From Gnetum montanum (lineage: Eukaryota; Streptophyta; Gnetopsida; Gnetales; Gnetaceae), in contig MNCI01014438.1 of the NCBI GenBank assembly GCA_015680685.1, positions 836,886-900,885 on the forward strand: a stretch of 64,000 bases of DNA. Direction: 5' to 3'. Both the position numbers and the translations under genes were made by a program. Shown here one piece after another: positions 1 through 11,465 of this stretch (positions within the stretch are counted from its first letter, which is position 1; every line of letters begins with the position of its first letter). The notes beneath the pieces are model-generated. The model ran no database searches and had not been told where the DNA came from. It saw nothing but the letters and a program-made list of their open reading frames with translations.

Positions 1-410
1 TATTTCCATCGAATCTTGCTCTATTTCTAGTTTTCTTGTGGAACTATCTCTTTCTCTGGGGAAAATTAGGAGTAGATTGCGGAGTTGTGCTCAAATGTTT
101 TTGCAAAATTTTATTTGTTACAAGTAGGTATTATAAGGACCGCGTAGACTAGGCAGTTGAACAAAATAGGAAATTTTCAAGAACTCACAGTACTTGGCAA
201 AGTTGGCTGAATCTCTTTGAAGTAAGTCATTTGTAGTTTACACATAACGCAATTGTTACATTTCACACAACCACACGCCACAACAGCACACACACATACT
301 TACATTAACTACTGAGTTTATTTGGAGGTATCTAGGCCTTGGTGTTGCCAGAGACCAGTAGGCACCTAAATCCTGTTCGAGGACACTCGTTGGCGGTCGC
401 ATCCCAAATG
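1..410. other. Unassigned left-edge sequence
   Basis: I recognise no gene here. Homology to the Athila-like pol fragment on its right stops near 410. A stretch at about 337-353 weakly recalls a tRNA-Asp primer site but lacks several bases. The sequence could be a junction with another repeat whose body lies left of the window. Confidence 0.4.
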
Positions 411-1620
411 GTCACCAACAAACCTCTAATGCATAATTGGATGCATCCATCATGATGTGGAAGGATCTAGGTCAATCTAGAGCATGTAGAATGGGAGTTC
501 CTATGAGCTTTTACTTTAATTACTTTAATTGTTAGAATGCTAGTTTACATTCCTTGGTCCAGTTAAAGAATGCATTCTTCTTTGTTAGCTCAACAAAGAA
601 CTTAGCAATTCTCGAGAAATTCTTGATTAAGTATCAATAATAACTAGTATGCCCAAGAAACAACCTTACATATTTTATCATTTTAGGCTATTTGGTAATT
701 TCTTGGATGGCTTGTACCTTCTTGAGGTCCACATCAATTTCTTTTTCTTAAATCTAGTGCCCCAAAACTATGCCTTCTTGGACCATTAGGTGGCTTTTTT
801 GCCAGTTGAGCTTCAGATTAGTATCCACACATCATTGAAGAACTTGCTTAAGATGGTCCAAGGCTTACTCAAAAGCAAGATCATAGGTAGAGAAGTCATT
901 CATGAATACTTCTATCCCACTACCCGTATACTATTGAAAGATGCTAAGCACCAAGTGTTGGAAAGTAGCAAGAGCATTACATAAACCAAAGGGCATTTTT
1001 CTGTATGCAAATGTCCCCTAGGGACTTGTGAATGTTATTTTGGCCTAATTCTTTAGCATAATCTAGATATGGTTATAGCCATTATATCCATATAGAAAGT
1101 TGTAGTAGTAATGTACTGCAATGGTATCCAACACTTGATCCACAAATGACAATGGAAAATGATCCTTGATGGTTTCCATCTTCAATATTTTGAAATCTAC
1201 ATAGACTCTTCACTACCCTCCTTTCTTAGGTATGATCACAAGTAGGCTAATCCATTCATTGTCTACAACTGGATATATGAATTGGCCTTAAGAATTTTTT
1301 TTACTTCCTTCTTGATGACTTGCTTAATTTTTGGGTATAACCTTCTCTATGGTTACCTCTTTGGGTTGATGGAAGAGTCTATATAGATGTAGTGCTAGCA
1401 TATCTATGGAACTATCCATGTTAGTTCATGATATGAATAGGCAGGTTGTTGGTCATTTGTTCATCACATTTAGCATCTTTTTTTTTTGATTGTGAGAAAG
1501 GTTGGCATTAATGATTGCTAGCTTACCATTATTAAGTAAAGGATATTCTAGAGTTTCTAGTAAAGTTTTCAGTTCAAGGGATTCCTGCTTGAAGTGATCT
1601 AGAATTTCCAAATCTCCCTA
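411..1620 (-). pseudogene. Athila-like reverse transcriptase/RNase H fragment
   Basis: Read on the minus strand, this stretch matches step for step the RT and early RNase H of the plus-strand Athila-like element at 55.5-56.65 kb in this window. Shared blocks include the stretch for 'LDGYSGYNQI' (around 1070-1100), the catalytic box, here VFMNDFS near 893-919 in place of VFMDDIS, and the block around 560-590 encoding the ECEHSF-type RNase H connection. The second aspartate pair of the YxDD box is damaged (D to N) and stops interrupt all frames, so it cannot make enzyme. It continues from the protease fragment on its right in the same orientation. It ends abruptly near 410, before the RNase H core and integrase. 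Domain identity is well supported; exact ends are approximate. Confidence 0.8.
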
Positions 1621-1779
1621 ATTCAATTCATTCTATGTATGGGAGAGTTGACTATGGATCTACTCCATTTCATCCACATTCTCAATTTAGGAATTGTGAG
1701 GCTTTCCAATGGTTCCATGCATATTGTGGATTCAGCTTGATGTTTTGATGTTAGCCACTAGGTATCATCCTATTTTGTT

Positions 1780-2250
1780 GCTATTTCATAGAGGCATTTT
1801 TAAATGACTATTGTTTTAGCATATTGGTTACATGCTTGGCTAGATGTACCTTTTACTATTCATATTTTCTACACACAATGGCACCCTGTGTCACTGTATG
1901 TGATGCATGGAACTCTCTTCTTCTTCATTTTGCTAAATTCATTTTCCTTGAAGATTTTCAAGGAAATATCTCTAATCCCCATTTTGGCATCTATTGTACT
2001 TAGCATAATGATAGGGAAGTCCACCTTAAAATTATCCATATGGATTATAAGGAAATCTATAGTAGAGGGCTACCCAAAGATAGTGATCATGATGTTATTC
2101 ACTAGCCCTAAAGAAATAGTGATGGATCAATTCACTAGTTTCAGTTTAACATTGCTTTTCTTGAGAAGAGGTAAGTTCTAGGTTTTGTACATTTCTTGGG
2201 AGATTAAGTTTATCTCAAAACTTGAATTCAACAAAGCCTTACATGGATCA
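1780..2250 (-). pseudogene. Athila-like aspartic protease fragment
   Basis: The minus strand encodes a stretch (VDFPII, then MGIRDISLKIFKENEF) that matches the protease region of the Athila-like element at 55.05-55.17 kb, where the equivalent reads SDFPII and MGIRDLSLEISKENEL. In this clade the retropepsin lies between gag and RT and cleaves the polyprotein. The order on the minus strand, protease before RT, is correct. Stops and lost motif residues mark it as dead. The open plus-strand stretch at 1804-2181 is the opposite-strand shadow of this domain. Confidence 0.75.
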
Positions 2251-2684
2251 TTCCTTGTAATCTATAAATAGGTAAGGGGATTTCTAGGATCAAATCATTT
2301 TCTAGGAAGATGAACAACCTTTATCTAATCTATGATTGCATGGGTCAACATGATAGTGTAAACATTGGAGAACGTTTGGTTTGAAGGTGGGTTAGAAGTA
2401 CTTTTAGAGGTAGATGAGGTAGGGTTAATAGCCATGAGTATTTGTATGGGTTTTGTGGGACTATTCATTCTAAAAAATGATCTATTGTGAGATTTCTATT
2501 TAGAACCACTTAGATGGATATTTGGTTGTAATGTTACTACCCTTGTGATGTTTCACTGCTGTTGTTGTGGTGAAATTTTCCCTTGCATAGGTGGAGTAGG
2601 TGGCAAGGATGTAGTAGTTAATGGTGTAGAGGTTGTTGAAGAATACAAAGGAGGAAAAGAAAAAGAAGACTCTCCCATGTAATA
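2251..2684 (-). pseudogene. Probable Athila-like gag C-terminal/linker remnant
   Basis: This lies upstream (minus sense) of the protease fragment, where the gag C-terminus is expected. On the minus strand it carries a Pro/Gln-rich low-complexity stretch around 2560-2600, like the P/Q-rich linker of the related element near 54.1-54.5 kb. There is no zinc knuckle or clear gag core. The right end coincides with the start of the LTR of element A, so the fragment was cut there. Confidence 0.45.
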
Positions 2685-4248
2685 TGTTTAGGAAATGATC
2701 CAACTCTTGACTTGATTTTGAGTTTAATAGATTCATGATTCACCTTTCTTAGTAAAGTGATTAATTCATGGTTTGAGTATTGATCCACATATGATTATCA
2801 ACTATTTTTCTTGGGTCTTCTCATTTTTATGGCTTAATCAGTTTTTGGGAATTTATGGAGAAGTATTCCTTTGCTTAAATTAGTTGGTAACTTGGGTTGT
2901 TATTTAGGATTTTTGAGATCTATTTGGATGATATTTTGGTTCTTTTTTTGATGATGAAATTTCATGAGGTTGATTTGGATTTAATGATGTTATGCTATGC
3001 ATCAGATTAGTATACTTATGAGGATTCGTGAGTTTGATGAATCTCTTTGATGAGATGGATTCTTTTGTTTTGGTTGTTACTTCCATCATTATTTTGGTTG
3101 TCATGGTTATATGTTTGTTGGTTGTTTGGATGATGGAGCTAGCATCAAGTTTATATTGCTAGTTAGAGATGGATGCCTTGGAGATGGTTTTGATGATTGG
3201 ACCTCATTGTATAGTGCACTAGTGTGGTTCTTGCTACGGGTCCCATCCTATAGGAGTAGATGATTCCATGGCTCATTAGACTTTTTGGTTTGATTTGTGC
3301 CTTTAGAACATTAGAGGTGATGTCTTGGGTAATGCCTCTAGCTTTGATATATTTGGGGGCACATTAGAAGTGATGTCTTTGATGACACTTGATGTTCTAG
3401 TTCAAAATAATAATAAATCAATGTGCATGATAATTTGATATTTGGTTTTGAAACATATTGGTATGGCTTTTTGTAAGTACATAGACAACATAATATACAT
3501 TTGATATTGAGTGCAATGCATGCTAGCCTCCTTCTTTGTGGTGATGAATGGAGTGGGAAAACCTTGATTTTGGCATTGTATGATGGATATATGTTATGGT
3601 TGTGCATTTATATGGTTCTTTGGATGTGTTGGTGGTTCTCTTGTATGCTTGTTGAGCTAACATATTTTGTAGGTCAGCCATGATCCTCCTAACCTTCATT
3701 AGATATTTTCATTCAAAAATTAAAGATGTTTCTAAGGTTTCTTACTTAGTTGTATACTGATAATCCATTTTATTTTTAGGTTGATTAGTTTGGGAAGGGG
3801 ATGGAGCTCTTAAATTATTTTTTATGATAATATAAGCTAGATGATATTATGTTTAAGTTTAGATCTTTAAATATTAGATGTTGGTATTTTTAGCATTATA
3901 TTAGAAAGTAATTCTATTTTTATTTATGCATTTATGGATTATATATGGTTTAGACTTATGATATTATATTATTCACATATATTATGGAATTTAGTTTTAT
4001 AATTTATGTTATTCTATTTCTTCCCCAACATTTGTATATTTATATGATGCTATATTCATGTATTTCTATCTTTCATTATTAGGTTTCTCTTTTGTTCTCT
4101 TTGGGGTCATGGATTCATGCTAGGTTCCTTTGTTTCTTTTACTACATAGTGCATTCATTTGTATCTCTTGCCATGACTAATAGTTTCATTAGGGGTGCTA
4201 TCCAATGTAATGCTCTTCAACTTAAGGCATAGGAAAGAGGGTGTTAAA
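2685..4248 (+). repeat. Element A 5' LTR, truncated
   Basis: It aligns by eye from the 'tatgtttagg' block at 2685 to the terminal 'gggtgttaaa' at 4248 with about 9565-11085 of the 3' LTR. Shared blocks include 'tttcttagtaaagtg' and the terminal segment with 'ttcaacttaaggcatagg'. The 5' part of the LTR is missing. The expected terminal CA has decayed to AA. Confidence 0.85.
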
Positions 4249-4251
4249 AGT

Positions 4252-4265
4252 TGGTATTAGAGTGT
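4252..4265 (+). other. Primer-binding site, tRNA-iMet type
   Basis: The sequence 'tggtattagagtgt' lies 3 bases after the LTR end. It matches TGGTATCAGAGC, the complement of the plant initiator tRNA-Met 3' end, with a C-to-T change. Minus-strand DNA synthesis would start here. This fixes the LTR/internal boundary. Confidence 0.85.
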
Positions 4266-4305
4266 ATATTTTTGCTAATTTTTCCTTTGCATTACTATGT
4301 CCAGT

Positions 4306-4560
4306 GATGGCAGGTGCTAGAAGTGGATGTGGTTATACTAGGAGGGTTGATGTCAAGCCTAGCAATGTAGCATTGACATCTAATCTTTGTTCATAGATTT
4401 CCAAGCCAAACCTATCACTCTAGTTCCTACTACTTCATAGAAAAAGGAGATCAACAAAGCAGATATCAACTGTTATCTATTTTAGTTCCCCTATTAGCAT
4501 ACAGAGAAGAACTCTAGTTTTCCATTGACAATGGTTGCTTTCACTAGTAGTTAGACTCTT
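4306..4560 (+). pseudogene. Element A gag N-terminal stub
   Basis: The conceptual protein starts MAGARSGCGYTRRVDVKPSN and soon meets stops. The same start occurs on the minus strand at 39.25-39.67 kb in element C (MASTRGG..., then GPSNATLT), which supports it as the true gag start of this family. The capsid-like core and zinc knuckle that normally fill over 1 kb are absent; the sequence reaches the protease region in about 300 bp. This implies a large internal deletion. Confidence 0.65.
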
Positions 4561-4599
4561 TGTTTTCGTGGGTTAATGTCTTGATGAAGGGATTTCCTT

Positions 4600-6310
4600 T
4601 TTTTTTTTAATTATTGGCTAGGTGCTTGTTGTGAATCAAGTCTATAGGTTTGTAGACTTAGTAATTTAGAATGCCACATGGTTTAGTATCTCTACATGCT
4701 AAACTTAGGGGACTATGATGTTATCTTGGGTATGGATCGGTTGTATTACTATCAAGAAAAACTAGATTATTATCATAAGAAATTTTTCTTGGTGACAAAT
4801 GATGATGTTCAGATGGTAGTGCATACTAGATTATGCAAGATTAAGTTAGATCTTGTTTCTTTGAAATCTTTTTGCTAGTTGTTGAGGATAGGTTATTCCT
4901 AATTTGTTGTTTCTACTTGTGATCTTTCTTTATCACAAGAGCTTGATTAAGTTTTAGTTATTTATGAGCTTTTTTATGTTTTTCATTTTGAGTTGGTTTA
5001 ACTTCAAAACATGATGTTGAGTTTGAGATTACTTTCAAACCTGGTGTAGAGTATGCCTCCAAGGTTTCACATAGGATGTACCCTACTAAGTTGATGAAAT
5101 TAAAGATTCAGCTTCAAGAGTTGCTTGATAAGGGTGTGATTTTTCCAAGTGTGTCTCCTTGGAATGCTCCTTTGTGAAGAAGAAGGATGGCAGTATGAGA
5201 CTATGCATTATTTACCAATAATTGAACCAGGTTATGGTGAAGAATAAGTGTTCCCCATCATGAAAAGATGATTTTTTTGATTAGTTAAAGAAAGCTCAAG
5301 TGTTCTCTAAGATTGATTTGAGGTCAAGGCATTCCAAGATTTACATCAAGGAGGAGGATGCCCCCAAGATAACCTTTAGAACGTGGTATAGGCATTACAA
5401 GTTGTTGATGTTTTCATTTGGCCTTACTAATTCTCATGTAGTATTTATGCATCTTATGAAAAATTTCATGATGTCATACCTAGATTAATTTTTTATTATG
5501 TTTATCAATTTCATTTTTATATATGCTCCATATGAGGAGTTACATGATTAGCATGTAAAGATTATTTTGCAAAAGCTTAGAGAACATCAGTTGTTTGACC
5601 AACCCTCCAAGTTTTCTTTTTGGAACCATGAGATTTAATTCTTGGGACATGTTATTTCAGAGGCTAGTATAATGGTGGATCTTGATAAAATATCAGTTAT
5701 TCAGGATTGTCCTATGCCTAAGGATGTTGATGAAGTTTGTAGTTTTCTTGGATTGATAGGTTATTATAGTAGGTTTGTTAAGAACTTCTCTCATGTTGCT
5801 TCATCTCTCACAAAGTCTCTGTGAAAGGATGTTGGTTTCTTATGAAGCCCACATTATCAAGCTTCCTTTGATAAGCTCAAGTGTGGATTTATCTCAACTC
5901 CTATTTTGGTTTCATCTACCCTAGGTAAGCCATTTGATGTTTGTACTAATGCATATGGAGAAGGTTATAAGTGTGTCCTTATGTAAGAGGACAAAGTAGT
6001 AGCCTGTGTCTCATGATAGCTTAAGCCTAATGAGACACATTACCCCACTCATGACTTGAAGTTGGAAGAGTGGTATTCACCTTGAAGGTTTGATGTCATT
6101 ACTTGTTTAGAGAGAAATTGACTATTTGGATGAATCACAAGGGATTACAATATTTGATGAGTTAGCCTTAGTTGAGCTTACACTACAAGAGTTGATTGAA
6201 CTCTTGCTTGATTTTGATTTTACCATCCAGCATTGGATACATAGAAGCAATGTGGTGTTGGATGCCTTGAGCTATGTGGTTGGTATGATGAATAGCTTGG
6301 TAATCTAGTC
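4600..6310 (+). pseudogene. Element A protease-RT-RNase H (Ty3/gypsy pol)
   Basis: Protease/RT junction: LGDYDVILGMDRL at 4700-4740, the usual 'YDVILGMDWL' block. RT: FSKIDLRS near 5303 and FSFGLTNSHVVFMHLM near 5420-5460, followed by MFINFIFIYA where FIDDILIYS is expected, so both catalytic aspartates of the YxDD box are lost. RT connection: [16 protein letters not shown] at 5645 and [20 protein letters not shown] at 5735-5800. RNase H end: ELLLDFDFTIQHWIHRSN then DALS at 6200-6280. Several in-frame stops and frame changes occur. The enzyme copied element RNA into DNA; this copy is inactive. The family assignment is firm. Confidence 0.9.
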
Positions 6311-6439
6311 AAATGTGGTAGGTGATATTCATGAGATGCAACAACATGATTCTTGGTGTAAGAAGCTAAAGCAGTTTGGTGATATTGCTATGATAGTGGA
6401 TACACTTGGGTTACTTCACCATAATGATTGGGTTTATGT

Positions 6440-7640
6440 GCCTATTTTATTAAGGTAGTGTTTTTTAGATGAAGATAACCTTAGTAGACATTAGATGCAT
6501 TTGGGTAATGATAAGATGTATTAGATGCTAAAGAGGTTATATTGGTGATTAGGAATGCAGAAGAAATTTGGATAATTTATGGCTAAATTTTTTATTTATC
6601 AATAGGTTAAACTTGAATACCAATGACCAGGTGACTATTGGTACTCTCACTCTATTCTAGAGTAGAAGTGGAAGTTGATCAAAATGGATTTCATTTTCGA
6701 TTTACCTTGCACTAGGGATGGAAATGATGCATTCTTATTGTGGTGGACTTGTTGACCAAGTTAGATTATTTTCTAACTATAAAAATTTCATTTAGTGTAA
6801 AGAATATTGCAAAGTTGTTCATCTCTAAAATCATACGATTGCATGGGATTCCTGTCAAGATTGTCTTAGACTATAATGCTAGATTTACTTATTGCTTTTG
6901 GTATGTGTTCATGGACAACCTAGGTACTAGGTTGAACATAAGTTTGTCCTATCATTTGTAGATTGATAGCTAGTTTAGAGAGTCAACTAAGTATTGGAGA
7001 ACATGCTTTGATCTTGTGCCTTATAATTTTAAGATAATTTCGATAGTCTATTATTATTGGTAGAGTTTAGTAATAACAATAGTTATTATGCTAGTTTGAA
7101 GGTAGCATTGTACGAAGTCTTATATGGGAGGGCTTGCAAAACTTCTTTTTCTTGGGATATAATTACAAATAGGCAACATGTTAGTACAGATGTTATAATG
7201 AGGACAATAGAGAAAATTAGAAAGATTCATGAATGTCTAAAGATGGCTTAGGATCATCAGGTGAGCTATGAAAATCATAAGATAAGACTTATTAACTTTG
7301 CTATTGATGATAAGGTGTTTTTTTGGATCTCTTCACTAACAAGATTAATGTATTTTAGTCAAAAAGACAAGCTAGCACATTGTTACATTGGCCCGTTTGA
7401 TGTTCTTTAGTGCATAAGAGAGATTGCATACTATGTTGGTCTACCTCCATAGCTTTCAAGAATGCCTGATGTGTTTTATATTTCAAAGCTATAGAAGTAT
7501 GTGCCTGATGATAGTTATGTTGTTGACTAGATTAAGGTATAGCTTTATGATAATGCCTCGTATGTGGAGCATTCCATTAGGATCTTGGATCAGATGGAGC
7601 ACCAATTACATAGTAGGATAGTTCCCATGATAAAGGTTTT
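6440..7640 (+). pseudogene. Element A integrase
   Basis: The zinc-binding HHCC region lies at 6470-6610; the His block is partly visible (RH, then MHLGNDKM), but the CxxC has become FFIYQ plus a stop. The catalytic core includes KMDFIFDLP (first Asp, about 6680), VDLLTKLDYFLTIK at 6742, LHGIPVKIVLDYNARFT at 6838-6890 (second Asp) and GTRLNISLSYHL at 6923. The C-terminal part carries VFFWISS, DKLAHCYIGPFDVL (GPY/F-like, near 7400) and a PDVFYISKL block at 7470. Stops are frequent. Integrase follows RNase H, so the element is Ty3/gypsy and not copia. Confidence 0.9.
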
Positions 7641-7732
7641 GTAGAATTGGCATGGTTCATAAGAGGCTACTTGGGAGCTTGAGTTAGAATTACATTCTTT
7701 CCATCTTGAAATATTTTAAGATAAAGATTCAT

Positions 7733-7749
7733 AAGGGGTTGGGGGAGGA
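7733..7749 (+). other. Polypurine tract of element A
   Basis: The tract 'aaggggttgggggagga' abuts the TGTAACAACC start of the 3' LTR at 7750. It primes plus-strand synthesis. With the primer site it defines the internal region as 4249-7749. Confidence 0.85.
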
Positions 7750-10700
7750 TGTAACAACCTAAATATTTGGACATCCTTGGTATATGTATTTTTGTGAAGA
7801 TTGTTATAGTTGCACTTGTATGTTTATATGTCTGGCTACTTTAGCATATTTTACGTAATATGATGATAACATTAATGATGAGATTTGGGTTTTTTGGATT
7901 CTTTGTCAATGTTATGTATTCTTAATATTTAATTATACATATATTATCTTTTATTACCATCTGGCAGTTGTGGACTAATCCTATTGTTGGGTGTGGTAGG
8001 GTCTTATTAGTTTTAGTTGGGAGCATGGCATGGCTATGGTTTATTTAATTATTAATATTAAATTATTATAGAACACATGGAATGTGCTAGTAGATAAGTG
8101 GTAGATAGCTTTTATATGTTAACATGTGTGCTATGTATATTTTTATATGTGCTTATTTTAGACTTATCGTACTTATCAATGTTAGGAAGTTATTCTTAGC
8201 ATTATATATTTTTATGCTATTTTTCTCTTTTAATGGTTATGTTATGTGTGAGAGTTACGTGAGTGGTAGAGGAAGTTATATTTAAGATGGAAAATATTTT
8301 TGGTAGTTTTATTTTAACATTGTGAAAGTTTGGGCAATTGGTATTTTCTTTCATTCCATGGGTTTCTAGTCAATATCTATTAAAACTTCTATAGTTCAAT
8401 TGTAGAATTATAGATTACTTAGATCTTTATGGCTTTATTTTCTCCTTTGCAATTTTTCATCATTTGAATTAAGAGGTGAGTTATCTTGCCTTCTTCCCCA
8501 TTTACAATTACAAGTTTTATGCACATCCATGGGATTGGTCTTGTTTATTTTGTTGTATGATTCTAAAACTATTTATGGGTTGATGGGTTTTATTTTGAAT
8601 GGATAGAATGTTATTTGGATGTATTTTGCATGCCTAACTCATAATTAATTGTATTGTTATTTCTATTGATTTTGAAGCTAGGGTTTAAAATATTTTTGTT
8701 AGTATAATTGATAGCACATAGAAAAATATCTGTATCTCTTACATAGGTTTGTTTTAGGATTCTTGCTATAGGTTTCTAAAAGTATCTTGAAAAGTTGTAC
8801 AATTTAAAGAAACAAATCATTCAAAAATGTGTAGTATATTTTGAGTTACATGCCATTCTTTTAGACCTATCCAAAATCATAGGAATGTCTATGATGTGGA
8901 CTAATGAGCCTATATCTTGATCATGGCTAGGAACAAAACTATGAAAATTTACTTGAACGTTTTCTTATGGTTAGCTTCCATATCCCATTGGAAGAAATTA
9001 AAAATTTTTTATTTTAGGAAAGTTATGAGTTTCCTTTCAATGCTATCCATTATTTTCATGGTCTCTGATGATGTATATCTCCTAGATCTTACTAGATAAT
9101 CCTCTAAAATGTTACCTATAGATAGGTTACTCTTCTATATTTCAAACTATTTTGGAACCACTGAAAAATAGTTTTCCGTTGTAGAGTTATAAGTTTTCTT
9201 TCTATGCTATCTATAATTTCATGGTTTTTGATGATGCTTAATAAAAATCTCATATCTCCTACATCTTACTAGATAATCTTCTAAATGTTTACCTTTATAT
9301 AGGTTACTCTTCTATCTTCAAAACATTTTGGAATCACTGAAAAATAGTTTTCCATAATATGATTAGTGGTTTTTTTTTCTATCAGCTACTTTTTCCATTT
9401 TTGTTTTAGATTGATTTTCTAAGCCTAAATTTATGGTTTTAAAACTATATATTTCTGATAAATTCCTCTCTAAATTTATAACATAGAATAGGTATACATA
9501 TTTTTTTTAGTAATCTAGAAACATTATAAAATTTATAGGAATGGTGGAGCTATAATAATTTTATCTATGTTTAGGTGACAATCCAACTCTAAACTTGATT
9601 TTGGGTTTAATAGAGTTTTGATTTCCCTTTCTTAGTAAAGTGCTTAATTCATTGTTTGAGTAATGATCCATATGTTATTATTAACTATTGGACTTGGGTC
9701 TTCCCATTATTGTGGTTTAATTAGTTCATTTGGATTTGTTTGCTTGGATTAGTTGGCATGTTGGGTTATTGCTTAGGATTTGTGAGATCTCTTTGAATAA
9801 TGTTTTGGTTCTTTGTTTAATGATGAAATTTCATGAGATTGATTTGAGTTTGATGATATTATTCTATGCATCAAATTGATATGCTTGTGAGGATCCCTTG
9901 GTTTGGTGAATCTCTTTGACAAGATGGATTCTTTTGTTTTGGTTACTACGTCTATTGTTAGTTTGGTTACCATGGTTGTATGTTTGTTGGTTGTTTGGAT
10001 GATGAAGCTAGCATTAATTTTGTGTGGCTAGTTGAAGATGGTCTTGATAGAGATGGTTTTGATGATCAATGCCCATTGTAGAATGCATTGGTATGGATCT
10101 CACTGCAAGATTCATCCTATAGAAGAGGGAAATTCCATGGCTTATTAGACCTTTTGTTTTTGGTTTGTGCCTCTAGAATGTTAAAGGTGATGTCCTGGAT
10201 GACATCTAGCATTGGTATGTTTGGGAAACATTGGAAGTAATGTCTTGGATGATGATTCATGTTCCAATTAAGACTAATAATAAATCCATGCACATGGTGA
10301 TTTGATATTTGGTTTTGATACATGTTGGTTTGGATTTTAGCAAGTACACATGATAACATAATACACATTTGACATTGATTGTAGTGTGTGCTAGGCTCCT
10401 TGTTTGTGGTGATGCTTAGAGTGTACAAACCTTGGTTTTGGCATTGTATTTATATGTTTGTTTGGATGTTTTGTTGGTTTGCTTATATGCTTATTAAGCG
10501 AACATGTTTTATAGTTAGCCATGCTCTTTCTAAACCCCATGAGATCTTTCCATTTGATGATTGGAGATGTCTCCAAATTTTCTCACTTAGTTTTATACTA
10601 ATAATCCATTTTATTTTTAGGTTGATTGGTTTGGAAAGCCGATGGAGATCTTGGAGGATTTGTTATGATGATATGAGCTGGATTATATTATGTCTTAGTT

Positions 10701-11085
10701 TAAATCTTTGGCTATTATGTGTTGGCATTTTTAGCATTGTATTATACTTTAATTCTCTTTTCTTGTTTATGGATTTATGGATCATATATGATTTATAATT
10801 TTAACATTATATTATTCATATATATTATGGAATTTAGTTTTACTATTATGTTATTTTATTTCTTCTCTAACATTTTTATATTTATATGATTTTTTATTCA
10901 TGTATTTATTTGTTTAGCTATTAGTTTTCTCTTCTATTGTCTTTGTGGTCATGGCTTCATGCTAGGTTTCTGTCTTCATTGTGTGTTGTGTTCATTCATG
11001 TCTCTTGCCATGACTAATTATTTCATTAGGGATTCTACCTAATGTAATGATCTTCAACTTAGGGCATAGGAAGGAGGGTGTTACA
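7750..11085 (+). repeat. Element A 3' LTR (3336 bp)
   Basis: It starts TGTAACAACC directly after the polypurine tract and ends GGGTGTTACA, giving inverted TGTAACA/TGTTACA-type termini. The LTR is almost as long as the surviving internal region. The open stretches inside it (for example 10388-10798) match no known domain and are not conserved as frames between copies. The 5' portion (7750 to about 9565) has no counterpart in the truncated 5' LTR but is recognisable in element C (for example 39.0 kb in reverse). Confidence 0.85.
9020..9375 (+). repeat. Tandem duplication of about 170-180 bp inside the LTR
   Basis: The blocks 'agttatgagtttcctttc' (9021) and 'agttataagttttctttc' (9185), 'cttactagataatcc' (about 9088) and 'cttactagataatct' (about 9266), and 'ggttactcttctat' (about 9125 and 9300) recur in order. 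This gives two diverged copies and a partial third ('gaaaaatagttttcc' twice). Confidence 0.75.
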
Positions 11086-11465
11086 ACTTTACTTTTTAAA
11101 AGCCTCTTCATCTTATTTGTAATCTTAACAAGTTGTTCCACATAATTGACATTAGGTTGAATATTCACACCTTATCATTCTATTATGTGACTAAGATATG
11201 AAATGTACTTTCTTAACATAGAAGCATGATATTGCAAATATTGTGAATAATCAAGCTAATAAGAAAATTCTTTAACATTTCTCAAAATTAAAAAGTGAAA
11301 ATTGAAACAAGATAATATTTTTCCTTTCTTTCCAATCCTCATAATTTAGTTTAAAGATGAAACCTTAGGAAATACTTAATCTCTTACAAAAAATTCTAGA
11401 GATATCCTTTAGTTGTTAGCATAGTTGATGAATTTATCTTGATGAATTGTAATTTATTTTGTAGT
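11086..11465. other. Unassigned 380 bp between element A and the TR-GAG-like LTR
   Basis: The stretch is AT-rich. The minus strand has a short open stretch near 11130-11160 (NIQPNVNYVEQLVKITNKM in concept) that I cannot assign. No promoter, RNA gene or repeat is evident. It may be old flanking DNA. Confidence 0.4.

Larger units (their letters stand above)
2685..11085 (+). mobile_element. Ty3/gypsy element A (5'-truncated)
   Basis: Direct repeats at 2685-4248 and about 9565-11085 flank an internal region with initiator-Met primer site, a gag stub, pol domains in the order PR-RT-RH-INT (Ty3/gypsy order) and a polypurine tract. The 3' LTR is 3336 bp, but only about 1.56 kb of the 5' LTR survives. 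The missing 1.8 kb is replaced by an unrelated minus-strand Athila-like fragment, so no target duplication can be tested at the left end. Nearly all of gag is gone. Three further LTRs of this family lie in minus orientation at 20.6-23.1, 29.7-39.3 and 39.7-41.1 kb. Confidence 0.85.

Noticed and set aside
337-353. Possible tRNA-Asp primer site near the left edge
   Set aside because: It matches only part of TGGCGCCGTTGCC with bases missing, and no LTR end or gag adjoins it.
1804-2181. 125-codon plus-strand open stretch
   Set aside because: Shadow of the minus-strand protease; the same kind of shadow occurs opposite the plus-strand protease at 55014-55265.
10388-10798. 136-codon open stretch within the element A LTR
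   Set aside because: Hydrophobic, low-complexity content, no family match, and the frame is not kept in the other LTR copies.
11086-11465. Possible minus-strand host gene fragment
   Set aside because: Only about 25 open codons without a recognisable motif.
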